Shown: positions 23,299-33,990 of the stretch, one piece after another
How the letters are laid out: every line of letters starts with the position of its first letter
How positions within the stretch are numbered: position 1 is the stretch's first letter
Source: Dromiciops gliroides
Taxonomy: Eukaryota > Chordata > Mammalia > Microbiotheria > Microbiotheriidae
Length of the DNA: 64,000 bases
Direction: 5' to 3'
NCBI RefSeq assembly: GCF_019393635.1
Contig: NC_057861.1
Coordinates: 722,467,232-722,531,231, forward strand
Notes under the pieces: generated by a model
The model's database searches: none
What the model saw: only the letters and a program-made list of their open reading frames with translations
Told to the model about the DNA's origin: nothing
Translations under genes and position numbers: made by a program

Positions 23299-23865
23299 TG
23301 TGATGTTTAAAACCTAAATGTGTTGTTTAAAAAATCTAATGTGTGATTGCCTTAAATTAGAAGCTTTAGCACAAGTCTTTGGGCATTAAGCATTTATTAA
23401 AGCATACCAGGTATTCATGTGGAGTTCAGAAAATTAAGAAAAGACCTATCTAGCCTAGAGTTCCAGCCTGGTTTGGTTCTTCCTCAAGTCCTCCACCACG
23501 AGCCTACTTTAAACACAAACTCCCCTCAAATTGAGTGTAGGAGCTTTTTATAGGTCTGGAGCAGAGCCGTTCCTTACACACTGCTTCAAGTTGATTGGTT
23601 GAGAGTGGTCTCCTGTTGATGTCCCAGTCCACAGCCTCTGAGAACACACAGTACTCATTGTTGGCCATGTGTGGTCTCAATTTAATCAATCTTATCTAGG
23701 TTCAACTTCTGAGAACAAAACCCTACTCAGGGCCAGTCAGGTGTGGTCCCAATTTAATCAATCTCAAGTAGGTTCTCAGTCTTTCAGTCTCACCCAGTTC
23801 ACTCAATTCCAAATTAATCCCCAGTGGGGCTCCTGGGCATCGGCCAGATCCCATTTTTTATCACA
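23299..23865 (-). mobile_element. Solo LTR, subtype 2, with 4-bp duplication
   Basis: 567 bp; minus strand TGTGATAAAAAATGGGATCT ... TAAACATCACA. A perfect ATAA duplication flanks it (23295-23298 and 23866-23869), the length typical of class-I/gamma-type retroviral integration. A TATA box (TATAAA; plus text 'ctttttataggtctgg' near 23545) and AATAAA (near 23395) are visible. The U3 holds a 72-bp direct repeat (see 23640-23783). The U5 side has a short local duplication around 23318-23337. Confidence 0.9.
23640..23783 (-). repeat. 72-bp direct repeat in LTR U3
   Basis: 'gagaacacacagtactca...gtgtggtctcaatttaatca' recurs as 'gagaacaaaaccctactca...gtgtggtcccaatttaatca' 71-72 bp later. Tandem U3 repeats of this size act as enhancers in gamma-type retroviruses; here that role is inference. 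Confidence 0.75.
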
Positions 23866-23924
23866 ATAACCACATTGCAAATCAAACTGAATTTCTCATA
23901 AACATTTTAAACTTAATGTGTCTA

Positions 23925-24175
23925 GGGTTCTATTGTTGTTTCAGACTTTTTGTAACCCCATTTGGGGTTTTCTTGGCAAAGATCCTGGAGTATTTTACTG
24001 TTTCCTTCTCAAACTCATTTTACACATTAGGAAAGATAGGAAAACAAGGATAAGTGACTTGCCCAAGGTCACAAAGCTAGTGTCTGAGGTCAGATTTGGA
24101 GTCTGGAAGATCAGCCTTCCTGACTCTAAACCATGTACTATATCCATTGTACCACTTAGTTTTCATTCTAATACA
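23925..24175 (-). mobile_element. SINE with RTE-type tail, minus
   Basis: Reverse of the 6190 element: 'attgttgtttcagacttttt', 'ccccatttggggttttcttg', 'gcaaagatcctggagtattt', 'gacttgcccaaggtcacaaa' and 'ccattgtaccacttagt'. Confidence 0.65.
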
Positions 24176-24179
24176 GAGC

Positions 24180-24543
24180 TCTTTAGCTCTTCCCCAAAAT
24201 CTCTTATCTTCTGAACTATATCATTATTGGGTTTCCATTCACTAGGCTCATAAGTGCAGTGCCATCCTCAGTCCCTTGGTCACAGTCACTCCCTATATGC
24301 AATCTCTTCAAAAGTTTTATCATTTTATATCTCTGATATTTATGTCCTTTCTACACCATGTTGCTATCCCTCTTTACCCAACAACTGGACAATTTCAATA
24401 AATTTCTAATTGGTTTTCTTGCATCATCTTTACTGGATATAATCCATGTTCTACTCAGCTACCAATGTGCTTTTCCTAAAATGTGAATTTGACTATATTA
24501 TCCTGCCTCCCTGCCCCATCTCCAATAATCACCAGTGATCTAT
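24180..24543 (+). repeat. L2 fragment, left part
   Basis: Pyrimidine-rich L2-like text ('cattcactaggctcataagt', 'ttgctatccctctttaccca', 'ctgcctccctgccccatctc'). It continues at 28055 beyond the half-L1. Confidence 0.5.
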
Positions 24544-24556
24544 TACCACTAGGATA

Positions 24557-24701
24557 TGTGTGTGTGTGGATAGATAGATAGATATAGACATAGATATGTA
24601 GATAGATATAGATAGATAGATAGATGATAGGTAGATAGATAGATAGATATAGATATGTAGATATAGATAGATAGATATAGATATAGATGTATATGTATAT
24701 A
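24557..24701 (+). repeat. (GATA)n microsatellite in half-L1 tail
   Basis: GATA/TAGA units with TATATA spacers lie between the left target-duplication copy (24544-24556) and the poly-T of the minus-strand half-L1. It therefore probably grew from the element's A-rich tail. Confidence 0.85.
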
Positions 24702-25244
24702 TTTTTTTCTGTTTAGAATTTTATCTTTGAAATTACACATAAAAACAAATTTTGACATCAATTTTTCAAAACTTTGTGTTCCAACTTCTCTTCCTTTCTC
24801 CCTTCCCACCCCCCACCCTCAAGAACTCAAGCAATTCAATATAAGGTATACATGCGTAGTCATAGAAAACATTTCCACATTAGCCAAGTTATGAGAGAAA
24901 ACAGACAAAAAACAAAGTTTGGATTAAGTAACTATCAAAAAATATGCTTCAATCAGTTTCAGATGCCATCAGTTCTTTCTCTATAGCTGTATTGCAACTT
25001 TCATAAGTCCTTCAGAGTTATATTGGATCATTACATTACTGAAAATAATCACATCCTTCACAGCAGATCATCTTACAATACTGCTGTTCTTCTGTATATA
25101 GGATATTTCACTTTGCTTCAGTTCCTGTAGGTCTTTCCAGGTTTTTCTGATAGCATCCTGTCCATCATAACCTTTATATAGTACCTTAAACTTGACAAAG
25201 AATTTTCTTCACAATAGCCCTGCAAAGTAGGTACCATACTTTTT

Positions 25245-25392
25245 TTTGTTCTTTTTGTGGGGCAATGAGGGTGAAGTGACTTGCCCAAGGTCATATAGCT
25301 AGTAAGTGTCAAGTGTCTGAGGCTGGATTTTAACTGAGGTCCTCCTGAATCCAGGGCTGGTACTTTATCCACTGTGCCACTTAGCTGCCCCA
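25245..25392 (-). mobile_element. Marsupial CORE-SINE inserted in half-L1
   Basis: Reverse-complement SINE flanked by GTACCATACTTTTT at 25231-25244 and 25393-25406. It is absent from the plus-strand half-L1, so it is a later insertion. Confidence 0.92.
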
Positions 25393-25604
25393 GTACCATA
25401 CTTTTTGCCATTATAATCAGTCATCATAACTATTTCCCCCCATCATATTCCCTTCCAAGATATTTAGACTATTTTCTATATCCTTTTACCCTATTCTTCC
25501 TTAGAAGTGTTTTGCTTCTGACTGCCCCTTCCCCTGCTCTGCCCTCCCTTCTTTCAGACTTCATTCCTTATCCTCTCCCCTCCTACTTTCCTGCTGGGTT
25601 AGAT

Positions 25605-25965
25605 TGATTACTCCTTCCAATTGGGTGTGTATGTTATTCCCTCCTTGAGCCAACTCTGATGAGATTAATGTCTTTGAGCTAATTCTGTGTTCTAAATTTT
25701 CTTCCTCCCTCCCTCCTCAACTCTCCCTAGGAAATCAACTATTTCAATATAACTTATACATATGCAGTAATGCAGAATATCATCACCTTCCTCAAGAATG
25801 TTTTGCTTTTTACCACTCCCTCCCCCAATCTTCCCTTCCTTCTTTCCCCTCTCTACCCACCCCTTATCACCTTCAAATCCTACTTTCCCTCAGGAAAAAA
25901 TATATTATTATACCCACTAGAGTATGTATGTTATTCCCTCTTTGAGCCAATTCTGATGAGATAAA
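25605..25965 (-). repeat. Duplicated module in half-L1 3' UTR
   Basis: 'gtgtatgttattccctccttgagccaactctgatgag' type text near 25625 recurs near 25922 ('gtatgtatgttattccctct' and 'gagccaattctgatgag'), about 297 bp apart, matching the pair at 4736-5140. Confidence 0.75.
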
Positions 25966-26126
25966 GGTTCACTCACTCCCCCACTCCTTCCCCCTCTTCC
26001 CCTCCCCTCCACAAGCTTTTTCTTGTTTCTTTTATGTGAGCTACTTTTCCCCAATCTACCCCTCCCTTTCCCTTTCTTCCTGTGAATTTCTCTTACCCCT
26101 TAACTTTATTTTAAAGATGTCACCAT

Positions 26127-26254
26127 GGGTCAGCTAGATGGCACAGTGGACAAAGCACCAACCCTGGACCCAGGAGGCCCTAAGCCCAGATGCGGCCCCA
26201 GACATAAGCCACACCACCCTGCCTGCCCCACAAAAAACAAGGATAAAGAAAAAA
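26127..26254 (+). repeat. Diverged SINE built into the half-L1
   Basis: 'gggtcagctagatggcacag' ... 'ccccagacataagccaca' ... 'cctgccccacaaaaaacaag'. It lacks the TAGCTGTGTGACC core and corresponds base for base in layout to 4447-4578 of the other copy. Confidence 0.8.
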
Positions 26255-26431
26255 TAAGTGCTTTAGAGATATCATCCCTTCATATTCAGTTCAGATCTGT
26301 GTCCTGTCTACATGCATTCCTTTCAGCTACTCTAATACTGAGAAAGTTCTTATGAGTTAGAAGTATTATCTTCCCTTTTAGGAATGTAACAATTTAATCT
26401 TTCAATATCCCACACAATGTCTTTTTCCTGT

Positions 26432-27408
26432 TTACCTTTCTACTCTAGGGCCCTGTATTTGGAAGTCAAATTTTCTATTCAGTTCAGGTCTTTTCATCAC
26501 AAATGCCTGAAATTCCTGTTTTTTCTTTGAAGTCCAATTCCCCGCCCCCTGAAAAATTATAATCAGTTTTGCTGGGTAGGTGATTTTTGGCTGTAGTCCC
26601 AGTCCCTTTGCCCTCTTCAATATCATATCCCATGGCCTCTAGTCCTTTAATGTAGATGTGACTAGGTATTGTTTTATTCTTACTGTAGCTCCACAGTATT
26701 TGAATTCCTTTGTTTCTAACTGGATGCAACATTTTCTTCTTGACCTGGAAACTCTGGAATTTGACTAAAGTATTCCTTTACATTTTCATTTTGGGATCTC
26801 TTTGAGGAGGTAATCAGTGGATTCTTTCAAATTCTATTTCACCTTCTGTTTCTAGAATATCAGGTCAATTTTCCCTGACAATTTTTTGCATGATGCTGTC
26901 CAAACTCTTATTTTGGTCATGGTTTTCAGTTAGTCCAGTGATTTTCAAATTATCTCTCCTAGATCTGTTTTTCCAAGGAGATGTTTCATATTGCCCTCTA
27001 TTTTTTTATTCATTTGGATTCACTTTTCTGTGTCTTGGTTTCTCATAAAATAACTAGCTTCCATTTATTCAATCCTAATTCTTAGGCAGTTATTTTCTTC
27101 TGAGAGCTTTTGTATCTCTTTTTCCATTTGGCTTTTCAAGCTGTTGACTTTTTTCTCATAACTCTTGCATCACTCTTAGTTCTCTTTCCATTCTTTCCTT
27201 GACCTCTCTAAATCTTCCTTTTATCTCCCTCTATTTTCTCTTCAAAGTCCCTTTTGAGCATTTCCATGTCCTGAGGCCAATTCATATTTTTCTTGGAAGC
27301 TTTGGATCTAGTGGCCCTGAGGTTTCTATCCTCTTCTGAGGGTCCACCTCAATATTCCTTGTCACTAAAGAAACTTTCTATAATTCTCAACTTTCTTTGC
27401 TTACTCAT
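26432..27408 (-). pseudogene. Decayed L1-type ORF1 of the minus-strand half-L1
   Basis: The start codon is at 27408 (MSKQR-like beginning), as in the plus copy and in the L1 at 60941. A coiled-coil region lies at about 27050-27300, an RRM-like part at about 26780-27000 and the C-terminal domain at 26432-26740, where two overlapping frames (from 26732 and 26626) show one frame change. The protein would bind retrotransposon RNA; several stops and shifts mean it is not made. No microsatellite is present at the place where the plus copy has its AT/AG tract. Confidence 0.75.
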
Positions 27409-28054
27409 TATGCCAACTTTTTCTTGACTTTTAACTCCCTCTTACAGTGGGTCCCTACTTCCAAGCACTATTGTCCCAAGCTTCAGAGGGTCCCAGGTTT
27501 TGGATGGGTTTTTTCTCTCACCTGGCTTGTTCTCTGGTCTGAAGATAACATCAAGCCAACTGGCTAATTAACCAGCAAGCAAAACTTTGTATGCTTTGTC
27601 TTCTAGCTCTGATGAGCCTGTGCCCCTTCCCCACCTGGGCCTCCTGCTGATCAACATTTCTTCCTCTTTCCCCACTGGGTTGGGATAGCCAAATTCCTCC
27701 TTGGAACTTACAGATATGCTTCTATTTCCCCCTGCCCCTGGCCAACCTTTCAGCCCTCTCACCCAACTGTAAGTTTAGTTCCAGAAGACTCAGTTGCTTC
27801 AGCTGATTTGGAGGCTCAGTTTTAAGTTTCTCTGGCACAGCCTGCCTGTGGACTGTGTCAGCAGTTGAGGGGTTGAACTCTTCTTACAGCCCAGCACAGC
27901 CCCCTGTAAGCTGTCTTTAACTAGAAAATGATCTCAGCCTGTCTTTTTGTGGGTTTTGCTACTGCAGGGGTTGTTTTATGGCCATTTTGGGGGGTAATTG
28001 TGTCAGGAGCTCTGCATGTTTAATGTCTTTCCTCTGCCATCTTGACTCCACCCC

Positions 28055-28470
28055 TTCCATTAGGGTAATTTTTAAAAAGTTATCTTCTTATTATACAAAC
28101 TGCTTCACAACCTGCCCTCTTAATATCTTTCCATTTCTCTCACACTATGCTCTCCTCCAAATAATCTATAATCCAGCCACACTAGACTTATTTCTGAATT
28201 TGTACATGAGACTCCATTTTCTGACTATAACTTTTACCTGGTCCGTAGACATTTCTGGTCTAGGAATGTAGTCTTCTCACCTTCACCAATTGGCTCTCTT
28301 TCTGCCTTTCAAATCACAAGGCCTTTCTACGGTCTCCCCACTCCCTTTAGTCTCTAATTTCTGAGATCACTTTCTAATTATATTGTGTATATTTTCATGG
28401 ATTTTCTGCATGTAGTCTCTACTACTTGAATTTTATTTCCTTGAGTTGTCTTTTTAACCTATGTTTTTGT
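28055..28470 (+). repeat. L2 fragment, right part
   Basis: 'caacctgccctcttaatatc', 'ctctcacactatgctctcct', 'taatccagccacactagact' and 'cacaaggcctttctac' are L2 3'-half words. It continues the left part at 24180-24543. Confidence 0.55.
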
Positions 28471-28695
28471 CTTTCTTTTTACTACTAGAAGTCAGCATGA
28501 TGGTGCCTTTGTGAGTGAGATTTTCCCCATCCCTTAGTTATAAGAGATTTACTATAGTTTTAAGTGCTTTAATTAAAATAATATTCAATATATTAACAAA
28601 AAAATAATTGTGATTCATATAGATTGCATAAGGTTAGTAGGTCAAGTCCTTTTTCCATGTTTCTCAATTTTCCTATGACATAGTGTAGTAGATCT

Positions 28696-29054
28696 TGTGA
28701 TATCCGCCCTAGGAAATGTCACAGGGTCTGTAGGTGGTCAGTAATACTGTTCACGCCGCTTTACACTGGCCTACTGTTCATGCTGCTTTACACTGGCCTA
28801 ACAATGATCCACCCTATTGATATCATAGTGCTGATCCCTTGTTATTACTCAAGACTATGTCCTAATTTTTGATAATGCCCCCCCCCCCCGGGGTATATAA
28901 ACCTATGTAGTTTGTACTTCTGGGTCTTTCAGGCCCAAAGCCTGGATGACCGGTTTTGTTGAGGGACGAGCTCTCTCTCAATAAACCCATTTGCTTCAGC
29001 CTGGAAACTTTGTTATTTTCATTTTTCTGTCGGACTTAAAATTTTTTCGCGACA
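28696..29054 (+). mobile_element. Solo LTR, subtype 3 (gamma-type layout)
   Basis: 359 bp, TGTGATATCC ... CGCGACA. It has a TATA box (TATATAA at 28893) just after a C-run, AATAAA at 28980-28985, and a T-rich U5. U3 holds a 27-bp tandem repeat (28746-28799). The order U3-TATA-R-AATAAA-U5 fits a retroviral LTR, but no target duplication was found (ATCT against CCTT), so the exact ends are uncertain. Confidence 0.7.
28746..28799 (+). repeat. 27-bp tandem repeat, two units
   Basis: The units start at 28746 and 28773 (ACTGTTCACGCCGCTTTACA against ACTGTTCATGCTGCTTTACA, then CTGGCCT). They differ by two C/T changes, both at CpG. Confidence 0.9.
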
Positions 29055-30780
29055 CCTTACATATAGTAAATCTTTAATAAATGTTTGCTGATTGGCTGAC
29101 TGACATACTGCAATGATCTACTTTTCTTTCATTTTCTGTGTATGTATTTATGTAACATGATGTTGGAAATCACTGCCTCCTGGTATCTGTGTGTATCTAT
29201 GTTTCAGTTGTTATATTTACCACAAGGCTAAACTCAGTGGACCTTGACAAAGGGAGTTATTCTGTTCCTGGATTCCTTCTTCCATATATTATCAATAAAG
29301 AAATTCTCTCTCTTGTGAGAAATATGAATAGAATGGTCTTTGTTCCTTCGGCCACACAAGGAGAAATGACAAAGAGCCACAAATTTGGCAGTTACCTCTC
29401 ATGGTATGCCAAGGCAAGCCTGAGTCTGGGATTGGAGCTGTTTCATCTCTATTTGTGTGTTGTTGTTTTTTTGTCTGATTTTAATTGACCAAACATTTTA
29501 TCAAAATGCAATGTTCTTAACATCTCAAAATAGTATTTTAAATAAAAAAACAACATGGAATAGCAAAGGAAAAATTATATTGAAATATAGTTATAAGCAC
29601 ATGTAAATAAATACATATATTAATATACATATGCATATGCATTATATATTTATATATATATTTATATATACACACGTAAATAACGAGAAGTAAGCAGTCA
29701 CTAACCTAGTGATAGTCCTTATTAACTCACATCTCAGAATTTTAAAATTATCTTCTCATTGGTCTCCCTATTTCTTTCTTCAATATGTCCTCCACTTAAA
29801 TACCAAAAATATATAAAGGACCCATTTAGATTTCAGGTGAATTTGTGAGTTAAAAAGGAAACAGAAGTCTGAGGATCGTTGTCTGGAGACAGGGAAAGTT
29901 TCCCATTGGAAAAAAATAACCACAAAGAGGAGAGGCCCAAAATTTCATCTATATGGTCAAAAGCTAGACTTTTTTTTAAGAAGATGACAAGCCAAGATGT
30001 CATCTGACAATTGAATTGAGTAGATTTTGGTGCCACCATCCCTAGGGCCTATAAGTTATTATTATAAGAGTAGTAATCTGATGAGTATAAGAAATAACCT
30101 AGATATGAACTGTGAGCTTCTTCATTACCTCTGTGATTTAAAAAAAAATCAAGAGGGCTGCCAATATGTTGGGTGGATGACCTGTAGTGAACTTATTAAG
30201 TAACAGAAACAAGAGCCACATAAGATTCACATATATGGATAGGTGGTAAAAATGTATTGTTGAAGAAAATATCCACTATGAGTAGCTCACAGATATATTT
30301 TAATGTAGTTTAAAAAGCAAAAAGTAAAAATTCTGACTAGTTAGTGTTTACATATAGGACAATAAATGCATTTAGAAAATCAACATTGACATTTGTTTAC
30401 AGGGCTCATTTAGGAAAAATGTTTTTGTTTTTAAAACAAAATTGGTAATAATTGTACCAGAAAAGAAAAATAAAAAAATATGTTCTTTCTTTTTCTTTAA
30501 TATTCAATTTTCATTAAAGCTTTATACATGTCACTATAAACAATTCAAAGACTACATTGGAGTCTACTTATATGACGAGATATAGAAGTGAAGGTAAATA
30601 AAGGACATGGAAAGAAAGCAGAGATGTGGAGACCCTGGTACATTTATTATCAAACAACACATGTTAACTATTATGAAAACAATTTTGCAAAGTGATTCTA
30701 ATAGAGTAATCTTCCCACTGCTTTACATCCTTCTCTTGCAGATCCATCTGGGTCCACTGGCAAGATACATATCAGAAAGA
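29055..30780. other. AT-rich interval, few features
   Basis: 29060-29100 looks like an L2/MIR tail ('taataaatgtttgctgattg'). 29590-29680 is TATA-rich low complexity. The 99-codon open frame at 29189 shows no domain or codon pattern of a gene. Confidence 0.4.
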
Positions 30781-30784
30781 CTAG

Positions 30785-30935
30785 AGATGGCCCTAGATTC
30801 TTTTATGGCAATTGGGGTTAAGTGACTTAACCAGGGTCACAGAGCCAGTAAGTATCTGAGGTGAGATTTAAACTCATGCCCTCCCAATTTCATGGCCAGT
30901 GCTCTAACCACTGTGCTGCCACCTACCTCTCCCTA
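30785..30935 (-). repeat. MIR-type SINE, minus
   Basis: 'gcaattggggttaagtgact', 'taaccagggtcacagagcca', 'gtgctctaaccactgtgctg' and 'ccacctacct' form a diverged reversed CORE-SINE. Confidence 0.75.
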
Positions 30936-30949
30936 AAGGATTAATTGGA

Positions 30950-31350
30950 AATAATAAAAAAGACCCAAGAATTTAGAGGTTGGGTAAGTCTTCCTGTAGA
31001 AGATGGGATTTTATCTGACTTGAATGAAACCAGGGAAATCAAAAGGAAGAGAAAAGGAGAGAAGGAATTCCAGACATGGGGAACAGATGGACAGAGAGAA
31101 TGCTTGAAGTTAAAAGATGGAGTTTCTTTTTTTTTTAATTTGGTGGGGCAATGGGGGTTAAGTGACTTGCCCAGGTTCACACAGCTTGTTAGTGTCAACT
31201 GTCTGAGGCCAGATTTGAACTCAGGCACTCCTGAATCCAGGGCCAGTGCTTTATCCCCTGTGCCACCTAGCCGGCCCCAAAGATGGAGTTTCTAATTGGA
31301 AGCATAAGCATGGAGGCCAGTGTCAATGGATGAAAGTGTTAACCACTGTT
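30950..31350 (+). repeat. Unnamed ancient repeat, split by a SINE
   Basis: 'taagtcttcctgtagaagat', 'gggattttatctgacttgaa', 'gaattccagacatgggga', then after the SINE 'aagcatggaggccagtgtca'. The same order occurs at 31835-32010, so these are two copies of one family. Confidence 0.6.
31128..31278 (-). mobile_element. Marsupial CORE-SINE, minus, with target duplication
   Basis: Flanked by a perfect AAAGATGGAGTTTCT at 31113-31127 and 31279-31293. Confidence 0.95.
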
Positions 31351-31629
31351 AACGCTTCTGTTTGCATCTGATGAAACCTCTTATTCGATTTCTGGATATC
31401 CCAAACTCACACGGTCACATGGACACTACTGTCCAAGAATACCAATTTATTTATCATCAGAAAAGAATAAACATAGAGATGGAAGTCTTCAAGTGCCCAG
31501 ACCTGACATGGATAGAAGGGAGGAAAGAGTGTCTGCCTCTCTCCCATTAACTCTCAAGACTATGGCTATATAAACAGTTTCTTGATACCTCAAGGGAAAA
31601 GTTTTGAAAGGTCTCAGCAATCTCTCAAT

Positions 31630-32040
31630 CAATCAACTTTGATTAAGTGTTTACTATATGCTACACACTGTGCTAAGCACTGTAGATACAAAAAGAGGCA
31701 AAAGATAGTTCCTGCCCTGAAGTAATTTACAGCCTAATGGTTGCAACACTGCAAAAAATGTCCACAAAAGAAACTGTATAAAGGATAAATATGAAATAAT
31801 TAACAGAGGAAAAGAATTAAGGGATTCTGGAGTTTCCTGTAGAATGGGGGATTTTAGTTGGGAATTAAAGGAAGCCAGAAAGGTCAGTAATTGGAGCAGA
31901 AGAGGGAGTACATTCCAGCTATGGGGGCATGCAGAAAGAATGTCCTGGGCTGAGAGATGGAGTGTCTTGTTAGTGGAAAAACCAGGAGGCCAGTGTCACT
32001 GGATCTAAGAGTATATGTCAGGGAGAAAGATGTAAGTAAC
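31630..32040 (+). repeat. Unnamed ancient interspersed repeat, copy 3
   Basis: 'gtttactatatgctacacac', 'tgtgctaagcactgtagata', 'gttcctgccctgaagtaatt', 'tacagcctaatgg' and then the segment shared with 30950-31350. It is the longest copy here and links both parts into one family. Confidence 0.6.
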
Positions 32041-32559
32041 CAGTTATTCTTACTCCAAGCCAATTAACAGTTTTGGGGTTCTTGTTGGGGGGTTTTTGCA
32101 TGTGTTTATTTTGGTTTTTTTGTTGGTTTGTTTATTTGTTTGCTTATTTGCTTGCTTCTTTGTTCCTTTTTTTGTCATGGGAAAAGCCCCTGAATCATCT
32201 AAGGGGTCTCTTGGAATGAAATATTGGGGAATTCATCTGTGCATGCTTCAAGGACAAGTCCTCATAGACCTATCTATCCACATCAAATACTAAATGGAGT
32301 AGGTGTAGCAGAGAAATTTAGGTAAGCAAGAAGATAGGGATGTAGAAGACATAGTTTTTGTTAGAAAATGTATGTCATTTTAAGGCAGTATTCCATATGG
32401 CTTAAATCATACTATTCTCCATATAAAGATTCACAATTAGGTTTCTTTTAATTTTTTGTTAAGTTTATTTTAATAATCATAGGTTTTAGTAATTATGAGT
32501 ATAAAATTCATTGTTGCCACATGATAATTTCTCTTACTTTATTATTAATAACATTAACC

Positions 32560-32700
32560 ACAAGAGGCAGCATGGTATATTTGATACAAGGCTGTATTAA
32601 AATTCAGGTAGATCTGGTTAAAAGTTTTGTCTCTGAACATATTTAAAAATTCCTATCAGGCCATTATCTTTAGGATTTGGATGAAATACTCATGTTATTC
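32560..32700 (+). repeat. MIR, plus orientation
   Basis: 'agaggcagcatggtatattt', 'aaattcaggtagatctggtt' and 'ttttgtctctgaacatattt' fit the MIR 5' half. The T/TTTG-rich stretch 32095-32175 and TATA-rich text 32820-33000 nearby are low complexity. Confidence 0.5.
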
Positions 32701-33230
32701 TCTATTTCCTTTAACATTTAATTGTGATTTGAAATTATATTGAATGAACATAAGAATATTAATGAACATTGTTTTCTAAAACAGGATAATACTCAAAAGG
32801 TTTCAGAGGCTTTCTTTCTGTCTATATGTGTGTGTGTATAAACATAGAAAGCTTCTGAAAAGTATATATATATAAATACATATATCTTTATACTTATAAA
32901 TGTTTCAGAAATAAAAACGAAAATAATATATGTATATTTATGCATACATACATATGTGTTTATGTATGTATATGTTATGATAAATGCATGGTTGTTTATT
33001 ATTATTACAAATTAATATATTATAGCAATGATTTAAAACATATCTGGCAATGAGCTGATTTCTTTTATCTCTCTTAAAAATACTTCCAGCTGGAAGTCAA
33101 AAAGAAAAAGAGGGGAGGAGGGGAGGTCAAGGCCTGGGTCTAGTGGTTAGAGTCAGATGGTGGAGTCCCAAGCCACATCCACCTTAGAAGCATCAGGAGC
33201 AAAGGGTATCAGGTTGATCTCAGGGGACTA

Positions 33231-33990
33231 ATGGAGGCAGAAACCAAAACTCTTCCACTGGAGAATGAATGCATCTATCCTTTTAGATGGTTTCCTAAAA
33301 GAGCGGTATGGCTATAGACTGACAACCTGACCCCAAGACCACAGAATACCACCTCCTCAACCTCCTTAAGAAATTTGGAAAAGTAAAGCAATTTGTCTTT
33401 CTTTTCCACAAATCCAGTGCTTTGGAAAGACACCCCTGAGAATACTGTTTTGTTAACTTTAAAAACAAACAGGAAAGGGACAGCTAGGTGGTGCAGTGGA
33501 TAGAGCACTGGCCCTGGATTCAGGAGTACCTGAGTTCGAATCTGACCTCAGACACTTGACACTTACTAGCTGTGTGACCATGGGCAAGTCACTTAGCCCC
33601 CATAGCCCTTCAGAAAAACAAACAAAACAAAATAAAATAAAATAAAATAAAAAACAGGAAGCAGATCAAGTGATTTCGTGTCTTAGTGAAAATCTAGCCC
33701 TGTCTAAGCTGGTGGTATGGTGGGCAAATTCCCATGTCGAGAGATATGGTCATAACAAAAATGAAAAACATCCTTCCAATCAGTCTTGAGCCATCATCTA
33801 GCAATGAATCCACTCAGTTCAACTTAAGCGTCTCTGCAAAGATAAAAGCAGTTAAAGCCAAGCTAAAAATTATGGCCTAAACCCCTGATACTGAATACTC
33901 AGAAGCTGCTGTGTATTCCTACTTTAAACCACCAGATTAAATAAAAGGACAAGTCCTTACTCCAGAACTACTTGGAAGTCCTGAAGATGG
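33231..33990 (+). pseudogene. RBM18: Processed pseudogene of RBM18, split by a SINE
   Basis: RBM18 encodes a small RNA-binding protein (about 190 residues, one RRM). Here the ATG at 33231 opens MEAETKTLPLEN. After a short deletion the RRM is readable in a second frame ('[20 protein letters not shown]', about 33332-33391) with the RNP1-like YCFVNF at 33443-33460. The frame continues after the SINE (AADQ... side at 33661) and changes again before '[10 protein letters not shown]' (33773). The C-terminus 'VYSYFKPPD' and 'TTWKS' is present, with a nonsense codon TAA at 33878-33880 and TGA at 33982. The two parts without the SINE total 575 bp, the expected CDS length, with no introns. This is a dead retrocopy. 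Upstream 33110-33230 and downstream 33991-34200 may be its UTRs; I found no clear poly(A) or target duplication. Confidence 0.88.
33476..33651 (+). mobile_element. Marsupial CORE-SINE inside the RBM18 pseudogene
   Basis: Full-length SINE with a tail of repeated AAAAT units. Flanked by AAACAGGAA at 33467-33475 and 33652-33660; removing one copy rejoins the pseudogene frame. Confidence 0.95.

Larger units (their letters stand above)
24702..28054 (-). mobile_element. Half-L1 (HAL1-like), minus strand, near full length
   Basis: From right to left: head (reverse of GGGGTGGAGTCAAGATGGC at 28036-28054), 5' UTR, ORF1 remnant (27408 to 26432), the built-in SINE (26127-26254), the doubled 3' UTR module, and a 3' end matching 5770-5825 of the plus copy. 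No ORF2. Likely target duplication: TACCACTAGGATA (24544-24556) against TTCCATTAGGGTA (28055-28067), 10 of 13 identical. A younger SINE sits at 25245-25392. Confidence 0.85.

Noticed and set aside
23669-23869. 66-codon frame with repeated 'WSQFNQS'
   Set aside because: Translation of the duplicated U3 unit of a solo LTR on the opposite strand.
29189-29488. 99-codon open frame
   Set aside because: No homology I can recognise, no promoter or poly(A) context; length is within chance for AT-rich DNA of this size.
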